Below, piece after piece: positions 53,401 through 62,264 of a stretch of DNA of 64,000 nt (position 1 is the stretch's first letter; each line of letters opens with the position of its first letter). Below the pieces are notes generated by a model. It had not been told where the DNA came from. It did no database searches and saw nothing but the letters and a program-made list of their open reading frames with translations. The stretch is from Forficula auricularia (lineage: Eukaryota > Arthropoda > Insecta > Dermaptera > Forficulidae). The stretch is from contig JALMQS010000137.1 of assembly GCA_024734495.1 (NCBI GenBank), positions 1,288,079 through 1,352,078 of the forward strand, in the 5' to 3' direction. The position numbers and the translations under genes were made by a program.

Positions 53401-55551
53401 GATAATTTTAGTATTTTCTTGTCCATAACTATTCAAATAATTATATTTTATTTCCAGATGGGAATCTGAATTCGAGCCTTTAGATGCCCGAGTTCTAATG
53501 GCTGCACGTGCTAGGATGAGACGTTCTGGGCAAGCCAGGAGCCTAGCATCTCCAACTCCAACAAGTTCTTTAGACCTAGAATGGGAGCATGAAAGTAAGT
53601 AGATATCCTATTTTAAACAAGTATATTAATACTGAATTATTAACCTAATAAGTTTTTTTTTTAGTAAATTGATTTTGTTGTGTGTATTCCTAGTAATGAG
53701 TTTCCTGTTAATCCAATAAGGTCATTTGTATCTCTGGTTGCATGCGGTCCCGCAATGGAGGGCACACGGTATATACCCCGCCCTGGAATCGAGTAAAATA
53801 TGTTTATTTATTATTATTTATTTGTTGTGAACATATACTTTATACGTTTGTTTTTGTATTGATGCAATACTGTATTAGCTATAAGCTATAATCTACTTGT
53901 GAAAAAACTAGCTATTTGTCACCATGATTTATCACCCCCAGTGGAAAATTTTCCTCAGAAGTTCATTTTTGAGTCTCCATTAATTAATAAAATGTTTAAT
54001 TAACTTTAATTTGGGATTGATAAATTACGTCTTTTAATGCAATATAAATTTTATCTTGATTGAAATTCTACAATGTAAAATATTAAATTGAAGATAGTAG
54101 AAAAAATCTAATTTAGATGAATTCATGGCCGACCCATATTTCGAAAATAATGCAAGAAATAAAATGAAAGTGAAAGCCGATGATATTTTTGTTACTGTAC
54201 ACTTGTACAGATTCAAGCCTTAACTTAACAGCTCGAAAAGAAACAAAGATCCGGTAACTTCCAAGAGTTTGCAGGACAAAACTAGAAAGTTTAATTAAAA
54301 TTTGAATATTTTTTTCACATATACTTATGTAGATGTTATTAAAAATTGAATTTAACTGATAAATATTAACGTATCCAAAAATCAACGAATATCTCTTCTA
54401 TGTAAATATCAAAAAAATATCTTTGAAAATAATGGAATTCACTTAAACAATGGAGCAAAATATTATTATTGATATTGATATCGGTTAACAATTTAATTTC
54501 ATATATGTATTTATACAAATTAGCTAAAATATTAACAAGAGGATGTTAAAATTATAGCATAGTTAAATTAGTTTTGTTTTCATTACCAGACACTTAAAGA
54601 ATCTAGATTTTACGAATAAGTAGGAATCGATTTCTTGATTACCAAGTTTTGTGGACGAGCTAGCTGAAAAGCTACTGTGAATATCAAAACCAAATTTCAC
54701 ACGTAGTTTTGGTGCAATTAGATTAAGAGCTGATTAGATTTTGGTGCATATCGACCGAAAATTAAGAGGGGGTGGGGGTCAAAAAATTAAAATCTAGGCC
54801 CTTGTACCAAACTCAATCAGAAATGTATGGTAAAGTAAAGTGGATGGCCAGATCAGAACGTGTCAATTTATTATTATTATTTTTCGTAATTTGTAGTTTT
54901 CCTTATTCATGGACGCCTTTCCAACAATTCTCCATTGAATTCTACCAGTCCGTCTTCAAAAGATGTTTTAAATTAAAGTAGACAAAAAAGAGTGTGTTTT
55001 CCGATGGAAAAATAAATTTTTAAATTTATTTATAACGATTTTCCAGCAAAAGACACACTCTTTTATTATTTATCCTTTAATTAATAAAAATTCTACTACT
55101 CTCGACAAAAAGAAACTTTCAATTTAATAGTTTTTATTTATTTATTTAAAAAAAAATTCATCCAAACAAAGAACGAATTTCAATTACTAACAAAATGCCA
55201 GGTAGACTATTTTTTTATATATGCTAAAAATGTTATTAAATTTGATTTCTAGGTGGTCAACAATTACAACTCCGAGCTGGGGGAGATACCTCATCAATTG
55301 CTACGGGTGGAGGAACAAGTGTTAGTCTGAGCTGTGGTCCCAACGCTAACGAATGTCGAGGGGGTGCAGACTCTGTTTGCCCTAGTGGAGAGTGGTCTCG
55401 GCTTTCAACCCCCGATTCACTTGAATGGGACCATGTCAATCCTGAAGAATTTGAAGAAACTTTTGATACAGAAACCGAGCTTCTTTTGACTGAAATTGAA
55501 AGACTTACTGCTAGAGCCTTAAGAGAAACAGGTGAAACATTGGTGTCATGA
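38426..55551 (+). CDS. Unrecognised gene, nine 3' exons (partial)
   Basis: Exons 38426-38471, 38580-38621, 40071-40122, 49346-49372, 49512-49543, 49627-49660, 49744-49850, 53458-53594 and 55253-55551 all have GT-AG borders and mutually compatible phases. They give about 190 residues ending RETGETLVS. Landmarks: KSDAEERHLM, NRRFIKKLRSYHSPRSLYF, WESEFEPLDARVLMAARARM, then two similar acidic motifs, SSLDLEWEHE and TPDSLEWDHVNPEEFEETFD, and a helical C-terminus (TELLLTEIERLTARALRE). The gene must begin upstream of 38426. I considered a nesprin/Msp300-type cytoskeletal protein because of the tail's character but cannot confirm it. Introns are filled with hAT, foldback, SINE and a 1 kb hammerhead palindrome. 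An alternative 3' exon at 38752-38889 is possible. Confidence 0.6.
38960..39365 (+). repeat. GC-rich dispersed repeat, two direct copies
   Basis: GTGCGGCGGTTTTGTCCT and CATGAAGTGCGGGCGTCATG occur at about 39001-39075 and again at about 39250-39315. Each is followed by TTTATTTTTTTAAAATCAAT. The copies are about 240 bp apart. Same family (inverted) as 35885-36095. Non-coding. Confidence 0.6.
39590..39895. repeat. GC-rich island of unknown origin
   Basis: About 300 bp with markedly higher GC content than its surroundings and a self-complementary start (GGACGTCGCGACGTCC, 39598-39613). The minus-strand open frame across it (about 100 codons) shows no recognisable domain. It may be a 3' end of an unidentified retroelement. 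Confidence 0.4.
40123..41240. repeat. Intron with dispersed low-copy repeat text
   Basis: AGAATGCTGAAATTTGGCAT is repeated at about 40869 and about 41021 with similar following text (CTTCTTCAGG), forming two imperfect ~150 bp units. Otherwise AT-rich. No coding remnant. Confidence 0.45.
41246..41757. mobile_element. Foldback element with ~200-bp arms
   Basis: The left arm from about 41246 (TATCTGACCAAAAACATAAA) and the right arm to about 41757 (its inverted partner) stay complementary for about 200 bp, sharing AGTTCGGTACAAACAGCTTC, AAGTTCCATAGCAGTTGC and ATTTATAACTTGGCAAGTT (or complements). The central loop is about 95 bp. No coding capacity. Confidence 0.75.
42085..44489. mobile_element. 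hAT element with 8-bp duplication and nested mariner
   Basis: Termini CAGCGGTCGCC and, inverted, CAGTGGTCTCC at 42093 and 44481. Flanking octamers ATCTAAAG (42085-42092) and ATCTAAAT (44482-44489) match at 7 of 8 bases. GCTCGCGAGCTACCGG and AGCTCACGCA form subterminal pieces. The interior contains the DD41D mariner (43478-44385) and a CAGTGGCGG-type terminal fragment (about 43190-43316). No hAT transposase is left. Confidence 0.75.
43478..44385 (-). mobile_element. mariner-like (DD41D) transposon, N-terminus deleted, long TIRs
   Basis: TIRs of about 110-130 bp: GGGTGTTTTTTTTAGAGGTA through CAATTTGGCTTTATTGGAAG, inverted at 44270-44385. The minus-strand transposase from about 44245 reads ILFSDEAHFWLNGYVSKQ (first Asp), DELWFQQDGATCHTAH (second Asp) and WPPRSCDLTPLDYFLWGY (third Asp). 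The spacing between second and third is 41. Frame breaks occur near 44010 and 43970. The N-terminal DNA-binding part is missing, replaced by the long right TIR. Confidence 0.85.
44700..45510 (-). mobile_element. Possible solo LTR or LTR-like repeat
   Basis: Contains CTAACT-rich low-complexity text (45060-45170) and, read on the minus strand, TGGTGGGACAG near 45500 and AATAAAAACC near 45015. The composition resembles gypsy-type LTRs, but I find no second copy or target duplication here. Confidence 0.3.
45918..46140 (+). mobile_element. tRNA-derived SINE, family 4
   Basis: Head with A-box-like TGGCTAACGCACTAG and B-box-like GGTTCCGCTGCC, a ~120 bp body, and an A-rich tail at 46122-46140. No second copy is seen in this window. 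Confidence 0.6.
46141..46920. other. Intronic stretch with an ATCC microsatellite
   Basis: A short (ATCC)n run lies at about 46502-46521. No supported exon or transposon terminus otherwise. Confidence 0.4.
46921..47367. mobile_element. pogo/Tigger-like MITE
   Basis: TIRs CAGTCGACTCTCGATAATTC and its inverted partner ending GAGAGTCGACTG, with TA to the left. Internal direct and inverted repeats of the GAATTATCGAG type fill both subterminal zones. Non-coding. A C9-11 homopolymer is at about 47249-47260. Confidence 0.72.
47368..48807. other. Long intron section, fragments only
   Basis: Old repeat debris such as AAAAGGGCTAATGGCCCTTC (47665) and a GC-rich patch at 47750-47890. A decayed hammerhead-like text (CTTGATGATGGCAGGAG, then GTCAAAACATT) is at 48467-48500. 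No coding sequence supported. Confidence 0.35.
48808..49226. mobile_element. Degraded DNA-transposon ends
   Basis: The right part ends CTGGCTCCGCCACTT, the inverse of the common AGTGGCGGAGCCAG terminus. The left part has GGGCGGTCAACC. The alpha-2 hammerhead fragment at 49018-49105 is inserted between. Confidence 0.4.
49018..49105 (+). repeat. alpha-2 hammerhead-element 3' fragment
   Basis: ATTCCAGCAGAAGACACACT, TTTTATTGTCTCG and CTGCTAATCTCGGC match the right end of the element family at 13547-13830. The ribozyme core is absent. Confidence 0.65.
50052..50092 (-). ncRNA. Hammerhead-like motif (beta palindrome, left arm)
   Basis: Minus-strand CTGATGA (50076-50082), short stem-loop GTTAAGAGCTC, GAAA (50061-50064), TATATAGAG. 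A few bases were lost from stem II relative to the 25760 copy, so activity is doubtful. Confidence 0.45.
50826..50872 (+). ncRNA. Hammerhead-like motif (beta palindrome, right arm)
   Basis: CTTGACGA at 50831-50838 in place of CTGATGA, stem II GAG...CTC, GAAA at 50853-50856, TATATAGAG. The core carries more than one deviation, so it is probably inactive. Confidence 0.42.
51683..51988 (+). CDS. Unrecognised 101-codon open frame in an intron
   Basis: Reads MNRLGENKMKLLALLMTKQI, then RDEEDYLLQTIRKPVNEILF and YLGLIDDEDLNHISDLSVG. Balanced composition and length argue against pure chance in this AT-rich DNA, and it is on the strand of the surrounding gene. It may be a remnant of a DNA-transposon protein. 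No domain recognised. Confidence 0.3.
   Translation: MNRLGENKMKLLALLMTKQIMRDEEDYLLQTIRKPVNEILFSREKAIFKTLISNECSLYLGLIDDEDLNHISDLSVGSLHRFLAKLMKTLQLMLTTKSAHY
52650..53361 (+). mobile_element. TTAA-flanked MITE, copy 4 (most complete)
   Basis: TTAA at 52646-52649 and 53362-53365. TIRs GGTAGTTGTTTCGCAACAAT and, inverted, GGTAATTGTTTCACTATAT. At about 52829 an MSD-type frame has a stop at codon 4, but the following codons (ERFMKEKVLNKRLKAVAKMA) stay open and match the 15115-14975 copy. Confidence 0.75.
53595..54984. other. Intron, nothing recognised apart from short debris
   Basis: AT-rich. A GC-richer patch at 53720-53800 may be old repeat sequence. No exon supported. Confidence 0.35.
54985..55135. 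repeat. alpha-2 hammerhead element remnant, core deleted
   Basis: AAAGAGTGTGTTTTCC and, inverted, AGACACACTCTTTT flank a ~50 bp centre. CTACTACTCTCGACAAAAAG marks the 3' end. Same outer arms as 13547-13830, but the ribozyme-bearing centre is gone. Confidence 0.6.
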
Positions 55552-55930
55552 CCAAAAATGATTGCTGGCTACTCAAAAATAGAATCGAAAAGGTAAAAAT
55601 TGACATAATTTGGATACCATTTAGTCCTATTAAAGTTATTCTATATCTTATTTCTTCTTTGAAAATAGACCTGATATATTATCAACGAGTAACTTAATAA
55701 TAATTAATAAATCAATTTAGTCAAAATTTTTTAATAAAGAACAAAAATAATAAAAAAAAAGGTTTTGTATATCAAAAAATATGAATTAATTTATATTTTT
55801 ATTTTTTTTTAATTCAAAAATGAAAACTTAAAACAATTATTGAAGTTGAGGATTGAGATGAAACTTTTTATATGTTATATTTTGAAATAATTTAATTTTT
55901 TTAATTTTCAAATGAAATTTATTTCCATTA

Positions 55931-56684
55931 GGAGGCGTCCAATAATTACGCGAATCTCGCCCAATCTCACGAGTGGGAGAGGGGGGGGTCTCTGCAAATA
56001 TCACGTATTTTTTTTCCGCAAGAAACAGTGTAAAATTGCGAGAAAACTGGATTAAATTAAGTAAAACATGTTTCTCCACTAAAATATGGCTAAACCCTAC
56101 GATTTTCTCACTGTATTCCTAAACTATGTTCTTAGTAGTCTTAAATACTAGTCTTAACTAGTCTTAAATTAAAATAATTAAGCAAATTATGTTTTTTAAA
56201 TAAATCCATTGAGGCGACTGTGGGTCAGTGGTCAGAGTGGCGGGCCGCTGTCCTGAAGTACGCTGGTTCGGGACTGAGTCTCGGCAGATATTTGCAGTCC
56301 CCTCCTCTTGGAAAGTAATACAACTACCAAGAGTATAATTGCCTAGTCAACCTCTTCAAACTAGCCGTTCGGAACCGGCGTTAAAAAGTAGGTCCCGTAT
56401 ATCTGTGTAAAACAGCTAAACACACTCAGCACAGGTATATGGAGAGGTGCCGAAACGTCAGGGAGACCTGATATGGCACTTAAGAAGAGAAGAAATTAAT
56501 CCAACGGAATCAAGCACAGATTAACGTATTTACACTAAAAATACGCATTTTGAAAAATCTCACATAAGATTAAGGGGGGGAGGGGGCTGAGCCAAATCTC
56601 ACGACATCTCACCAAGGGGGGAGTTGGGGGCGGGGATCGAAAAATCACCAAAATCGCCTCAAGTAATTAATGGACGCCCCCTTA
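55931..56684. mobile_element. DNA element with GGAGGCGTCCAATAATTACG ends
   Basis: Left GGAGGCGTCCAATAATTACG and right (inverted) AAGGGGGCGTCCATTAATTA. Subterminal ATCTCACGA and GAGGGGGG tracts appear at both ends. A SINE family 1 copy (56212-56498) is inserted. Superfamily not determined. Confidence 0.6.
56212..56498 (+). mobile_element. tRNA-derived SINE, family 1 (copy 2)
   Basis: Closely similar to 1293-1580 across the whole unit. The A-box-like GGTCAGTGGTCAGAGTGG and B-box GGTTCGGGACT are better preserved here. Confidence 0.82.
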
Positions 56685-56804
56685 AGATTAGAATTGTTCT
56701 TCCAAAAAATATTCTTGATCGAGTGTTAATTAAAAATGGAGAAAATATTACATCCTTGATGTTTGGGAATGGAATCAATTTTTTATTTAAAACAATTTTC
56801 ACTT
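56685..56804 (+). CDS. Coding-like stretch, unrecognised
   Basis: After TTAAG at about 56683-56687 the plus strand reads LRIVLPKNILDRVLIKNGEN and continues ITSLMFGNGI to a TGA at 56802. The composition is protein-like, but it borders a transposon and has no clear donor. It may be an old exon fragment. Confidence 0.25.
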
Positions 56805-57027
56805 GAAAACAAGATATATTAAATGTTATTTTTAATTTAATTTATTCAAGAATGTATAAAAAATGTAGTTGACCTCTTCTTAATTGGAATTCAGACACTT
56901 GGAAATTCACATCAATGTTTGGTAGAAGGTTAGTGAAAAATCCCAAAGAGAAAAAAAGAAGTTTTCCTCTGCTTGATGTAAGTAAACATACACACATATA
57001 TCTGTATATATATATATATATTTGTTT

Positions 57028-57088
57028 GTTTGAGACTATAGTTTCGAAGACTTGGTCTTCATCATCAGTCTTTTTTAATTATAAATAT
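57028..57088 (-). ncRNA. Hammerhead-ribozyme-like motif (alpha, left arm)
   Basis: Minus-strand CTGATGA (57062-57068), stem II GAAGAC/GTCTTC with a CAA-type loop, GAAA (57042-57045), self-complementary CTATAG, and TC with predicted cleavage at 57034. Stem I opens with a GA/TC pair and then an A-rich internal loop. One unpaired T follows CTGATGA. Confidence 0.7.
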
Positions 57089-57195
57089 TGTCTTTCATGG
57101 AGTCAATACCGTATGGATATTGAAAATTTGATCTTTCTTAGCTGGTAGCCAGTTTAGAATTAAAAACTTTTTCGGGTTCACACTTAAATATAAAC

Positions 57196-57258
57196 ATATG
57201 TTTCTCTTTTCTGATGATGAAGACCAAGTCTTCGAAACTATAGTCTCAAACAAATAAA
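57196..57258 (+). ncRNA. Hammerhead-ribozyme-like motif (alpha, right arm)
   Basis: CTGATGA 57211-57217, stem II GAAGAC/GTCTTC, GAAA 57234-57237, CTATAG, GTC with cleavage after 57245. The stem I 5' strand differs from the left-arm copy (TTTT instead of AAGA), so pairing next to the core is weaker. Confidence 0.66.
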
Positions 57259-57808
57259 TAATATATATAGGGTAGCTGCTACAGTCGTTGGCACCCTTAA
57301 GCAACTGCTAGCAGCTTTCAATGCATATCCGGGGCAAATTGTGGATACATATACAGATATATCATTTCGATATATATGTGTGTATGTTTGTTTGCATCAG
57401 GCAGAGGACAACCTCTTTGTTTCTCTTTGTGAATCAACAACTCTGCTACTCTCGGCAAAACAAGAACTTTTCAATTAGTGAAAAGTCCTTAACGAAGAAG
57501 AAAGGCAACTCATGGATTCCAGTAGCCGATGTCATCTTAAATCTCATATCGAATGAAAATATTGAAACCTGATTTATTGTCGTAACCCTGAAAAATGGCT
57601 CAAGGCGAAAGATTGTGACCTTGATAGAAAATTTTAACTAATTTTCTATTTATAAAAAAATAATTTAAATAAATAATTTTGTATTAATATTATATAATAT
57701 AAATGCTATTTTTTGCAATACAAAATCTTTCAAAATAATATATAAATATTATCAAACATTAAATCTTTATAAAAAGGGTAAATAATATATATATATAGGT
57801 ATATATCA

Positions 57809-57965
57809 GTGGCGGGCGGTGACTTTTCAACCAGGATGCTGTCCAAAAAATAGACCTTCATTTTTTTTTCACTCATTTTTGCACAATTTATCGATAGCCG
57901 TATCATAGAATTTTTAGTTAATTTTTTTTCAAATTTAACATTAGATTTTTTATCAATTGATATTT
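57809..57965 (+). mobile_element. Terminal fragment of a CAGTGGCGG-type DNA element
   Basis: CAGTGGCGGGCGGTGACTTT, TTCAACCAGGATGCTGTCC and AACATTAGATTTTT parallel, in inverse orientation, 43190-43316. Only one end is evident here. Confidence 0.5.
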
Positions 57966-59089
57966 AATCAGAGCGGATAATCTATATTCACTTCAGCTTC
58001 TTCTGGAGATGTTTCACTTCTTTTCATAGTTGAAAACTGATTGCAAATTAAATATATTAATCACATATAAAAATAAATTTTTGCTCATTGTGCTTTAAAA
58101 TGTTTGAAACGCGGAGAAAAATATTTTTCAACTATATTTTTTTCTCTTTGTGTGCCCGATACCCACGATAATCCAAAGTCAAAAAGTTTTTTTGTATCAA
58201 TACATAGTACCTACTGATTAGATTTTGCAACAGCTTGTTCAAAAGGGAGAAAATATTTTTTGAATTATTCTATTGAAATTTTAAGAAGATTTTATAGTAA
58301 AGCCATAAATTTATAGTATATAGCCATAAATGAACAATTTATATTTAAGTTTATTAATAATTACCAGGACTAGTATACCGCGTCTTGAAAAAGTTTTCAC
58401 TTTTTTTATTATTTAATGTTTTTTAATTTAGTGAGCTATTCTTTCATTAGAATCTGATCGATTAAAAATAAATAAAAAGAGCGCGGATATAATCATCTCT
58501 CTCTCTTTCTTTAGAGCTAAGGTGAATCGCAAGGATGCCTGAAACAGGTCTGGACTTGTAATTCAAGTTGAGACTTGTTTCATACTATTAGAGATTAATT
58601 TCTAAATTTCTATTATTCTAGAAATGGCCTTTTGCACTCTGGTCAAAACGATACTCGTTATATAGAGAGAGAATATTCAATTAGACTTCATTAAAGCAAA
58701 TTCTTTTTCCCGAATATCTTTTAGTTCATCTTTCACGATTAATTTTTTAAATGCAATTTATATTATAGATTTTAAATGAAAGTCATGGGTACATGTAAAT
58801 TAATTCCCTTTCAACCTCATAAAATCAAAGTATTTTCCACGAGATAGCTGAAGTGATTAAAATAGAAAATCTGGAATATTTTTTTCATATTTATATATTA
58901 TGCTAACGTTAAAAAACTCCGTAAATTTTAAATTTTATATAAGTTTAAATGAATTAGTTATAAAGTATTTATTGGAATTGTTTTTAAAATTTTACAAATT
59001 TTCAAATATAACACGGATGAAAACACTCTTGACATTTTGGAATTTGCGGGATACGCCGCATCCACAGCATCCATGGACCGCACGATACT
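57966..59089. other. AT-rich spacer, nothing recognised
   Basis: No supported exon or transposon terminus. Confidence 0.4.
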
Positions 59090-59116
59090 GATATATATAT
59101 ATATATATATATATAT
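59090..59116. repeat. (TA)n microsatellite
   Basis: An uninterrupted run of about 13 TA units. Confidence 0.9.
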
Positions 59117-59150
59117 TTGATTTATTTTTAAAATGTTCATTTTTTTAAAG

Positions 59151-59279
59151 CTGTTCGTTGATTTTGAAATAATACAAGTTTCTGCTTATCCTGAAAAATT
59201 GATGGATGAACTGCGTTCATATAGAGTTAAATTAAATAGCTTTAAATGTAAATCAAAGGAAAATCTTGTTCTTAAATAA
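59151..59279 (+). CDS. 3'-terminal exon of an unrecognised gene
   Basis: After the acceptor TTTTTTAAAG the frame reads LFVDFEIIQVSAYPEKLMDE and then LRSYRVKLNSFKCKSKENLV to TAA, with AATAAA overlapping the stop. It looks like genuine coding sequence. The upstream exons are not identified, and the product is unknown. Confidence 0.4.
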   Translation: MFVDFEIIQVSAYPEKLMDELRSYRVKLNSFKCKSKENLVLK

Positions 59280-59569
59280 ATGAATCATTAAATAATTTAA
59301 ATTCAGGATGTTATGTTTGTCGCTCGAGCGGGTAATAACTAATTTAAAATTTAGTAATCGGAATGTCAATTATAATCAATTGTTTTCACAAGGATGTATA
59401 CTTACTTTATTATTTTTTTTAATCTTTTCTTAGATTCAGTTTTGAAAACTTTATACACAATTTTATGAATTTCAAAGTTTTATTCTTTTAATTTATTTAT
59501 GTAATAATACATAAAATATATTTATAACTCAAAATTTTACTTATTCAAGTATCTGTGGTATAAATACCG

Positions 59570-59795
59570 AATTTATCGCGCGGAGAATTTACCACTGCTC
59601 GAAGCCCCTAAAACCTTAGTAAATTGGATATTGAATTGTATCTAAGTTTCTGAGATTGGCTCGTGATCCCGGCTTCTTTTCCTTCTGCTCTGTTCTTTTC
59701 ACGGATGGAGGGGCCAGCCCATACAGGCCTTTAGGGGATCCACCTTCTGGTGTATCTCCTTCTCACATCAATATCATTAAAAAAAAAAAAAAAAA
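59570..59795 (+). mobile_element. SINE family 2, 5'-truncated copy
   Basis: Matches 7310-7525: GGAGAATTTACCACTGCTCG, GGCCTTTAGGGGATCCACC and poly-A. The tRNA head is missing. Confidence 0.8.
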
Positions 59796-60094
59796 ATAGG
59801 TAAAAAAAATTATTTCGCTACATTCTTACTAAGGTGCTTTTTAAAAAGAAATAATAAATTTGGGCGAAAATATTTTTCTAATTAACTATTTCACTAATAT
59901 TATTCAAATTAATTAATTAAACATAAAATTTATATTTAATTATTTAGTGACGGTAAAATGGTCATTGTGACAATTTAAAAAAAAAGGAATGATTGATATC
60001 TTTATCCCTTCATATGTTGTAGGCAAATATGGTAGTTAATGCAGTTAAACAGCTTTTGTCTAGGCAAATATTATATATCTGGCTTTCATCAATA
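59796..60094. other. AT-rich spacer, nothing recognised
   Basis: No supported feature. Confidence 0.4.
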
Positions 60095-60328
60095 TCAATA
60101 CTATATAATAAAGCAGTAAGCACTCACTTGGTTTGTCCGATTTCACCCTCTTATGGCTCCGCCCCCTGTATACTCTATCTACCGTAGACTTCTAGAAACT
60201 TCGGGAACATTCTGGAATGTTCCACAAGGACAGTCGTTCACAGGAATTGAACTCTGTCTCGCGGAGTGTTGTTTAGCGACGGTTCGCGAGCCAGCAAGAA
60301 GTCCGCTGAATGCGGGCTTTTCAGCTGG
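60095..60328 (+). mobile_element. Short non-autonomous Helitron
   Basis: The 5' end TCAATACTATATAATAAAGC follows A. The 3' end has a hairpin (AAGTCCGC, loop TGAAT, GCGGGCTT) a few bases before CTGG, followed by T. Insertion between A and T, the TC start and the CTRR end all fit Helitrons. 234 bp, no coding capacity. Confidence 0.8.
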
Positions 60329-61727
60329 TTCTTATATAATTCCCACTTTTCTATGCTAAATAATATTTAGCCATGAAATTCTCACAAAATAAACAAAGAT
60401 CTTTGTTTATACATTAAATATATGTCATTTATTTTAAAATTCCACCCTCACATACTGTTGCATTGAAAAAAATACTATTTGTCTAACAATGGTGCTTTAG
60501 ATATATTTATTATCAAGGAACATAGCGTTTAAATAAAAATCTCATTTAAGCAATTTGCCTATTACATATAGGTATAAAATAACAATTACCTTAATATAAA
60601 TTTTTCAAATTTAGAGCGTTTCGGCAAATATGAATTGCTATTTGAATTTCACTAAATAATTAAATAAAATGGCTTATTCTTTCGAATTTTACATTGTAAA
60701 ACTGAATTTTACCATGGTGCACTTTTACTACAAGTTAAGTAAACGAATTTTAAATTTTCTTTATTCTAAAATTTGTTTGTCGAGTTTTTTCAGACCCTAT
60801 TTTCAATTTTTGAAAGATTACTTTAATATTTATAACGCATTCCTTAAAAAAGATAAGATTTGTGTGATCTTAATATTTACTTATGTTGAAGATTGTTGAT
60901 GAAATTATGCCTTAAAAATATTTTGCTTTTTATAAAGAAGTGATTTTGATTTAAATATGAAAATATGTATGTATATAATATATAATATATATGATATCTG
61001 TGAGTTCAGGGCATCCTAGCAGTCGAGCAGATTATTTTAAAATGTTTTAAAAAAAGATTGGTCCCATTGGGAGAGCGGTTTAAAGGGTATATTAAATGCT
61101 AGAAGCTTTGTTATAGAAAGGGGTTGCTTTGTATATTTATTGTCCCTGATTGCTGTCATTGAAAGCACAGTACAGTATACTGTGTTGAAAGCAAAGCATG
61201 AATGCCCAAGATTAGTTAAGGGACCTTGTGTATTTATATACATTTTGCAAATGGTCATATCACATATAATATATATATAAAGAATAAAGCTAAAGCTTTG
61301 TTAATCGGCTAATTCAACAATCGACCTGCGACATATATACTAGACAATATGAATAATGAAAATAATTTTTTTTTATATATTAGAAAAGCAAATTAATTAA
61401 TTCAAATTTATCAAATATATTTTCGTTTCAAGTTATTTGATTGTAAGCTACATAATAATACCGAAAATTTATTTATTTTATTAATTATTAAAAATAAATA
61501 TCTATATAGAGAACTTGCGTGAACTCGTATTTTAACACTAGCGCACCAGGTGGATAAATTGAAAATGTATGTAATCAAGAAATTAATTGAAAATGTATTG
61601 TTTGAGCGATCCCGAACATGTTTGGAACGTTTACTACAAACGAAGCTAATAAAAGTACTAAGGTATTTCTACGAAAATCCCAAGAGTTTCTCATCAATTA
61701 GATCCAAGATGGAATGGATTATTTTTA
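60329..61727. other. AT-rich region with one unassigned frame
   Basis: A plus-strand frame at about 61544-61730 reads DKLKMYVIKKLIENVLFERS and LERLLQTKLIKVLRYFYENP. It is protein-like but unrecognised and runs into repeat sequence. Nothing else supported. Confidence 0.25.
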
Positions 61728-62075
61728 ATTATATGTCGAAGGGGTTGTTTTTGCCCCCTCGGGAATCAAACTGCCAAAATGAGCAATCCGGGCGCGCCTT
61801 GTATTGGGAGACAGCGGCATTGGCTCTTTTGGTGTCATCTTTTGTTTATTGAGCGACACCCACTCGAGTGAGGGTGGTTTGGTAGAGGTTGGCTGAGAAC
61901 TTGCATTACGAGTTTAAATTACTGGTGAGGTATATTTCGGTGGGTGCTACTTTGATGTTGGTGGGGTTGTTTTATTTTATTTTGACAATTAATTTTTTAG
62001 GACTGTTGCTAATTTTGGTACTCGGGTTCAATTCCTGAGGGGGTAAAAAACCTTTCTGACATATAATTAAAAAAA
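61728..62075. repeat. Inverted pair of tRNA-like SINE heads
   Basis: ATTATATGTCGAAGGGGTTG with CCCTCGGGAATCAAACTGCC at the left is the inverse of GGGTTCAATTCCTGAGGGGG with CTGACATATAATTAAAA at the right. Each contains a B-box-like GGTTCAATTCC (or complement). The spacer is about 250 bp. This is either two opposed SINEs or one foldback element. Confidence 0.5.
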
Positions 62076-62264
62076 AAAAAATCGTGTGTGTCGAGTGTGC
62101 CGTGATACTTGATGGATGTGTAACTTCGTATGCAGTTGTTAATAAATATATATAATATGTGAATATAGAGAAGATATATTTGGATATTTATAACCAAGTT
62201 AATTTATATGAAGTCATTATATATAGTAAAGTCATTATATTATATTATATTTAGTCATATTATT

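Larger units (their letters stand above)
56930..57484. mobile_element. Hammerhead inverted-repeat element (alpha), 10-bp duplication
   Basis: Identical TTAGTGAAAA at 56930-56939 and 57475-57484 bound a 535-bp element. The arms are inverted copies from TCCTCTGCTTGATG (left) to CATCAGGCAGAGGA (right). Two outward-pointing cores lie at 57028-57088 (minus) and 57196-57258 (plus). The 3' tail CTCTGCTACTCTCGGCAAAA is the family hallmark. This is the cleanest copy for defining the unit. Confidence 0.85.

Noticed and set aside
435..57484. CRISPR-like interpretation of the repeated short palindromes
   Set aside because: Copies are dispersed, in both orientations, with no regular spacers. The genome is eukaryotic.
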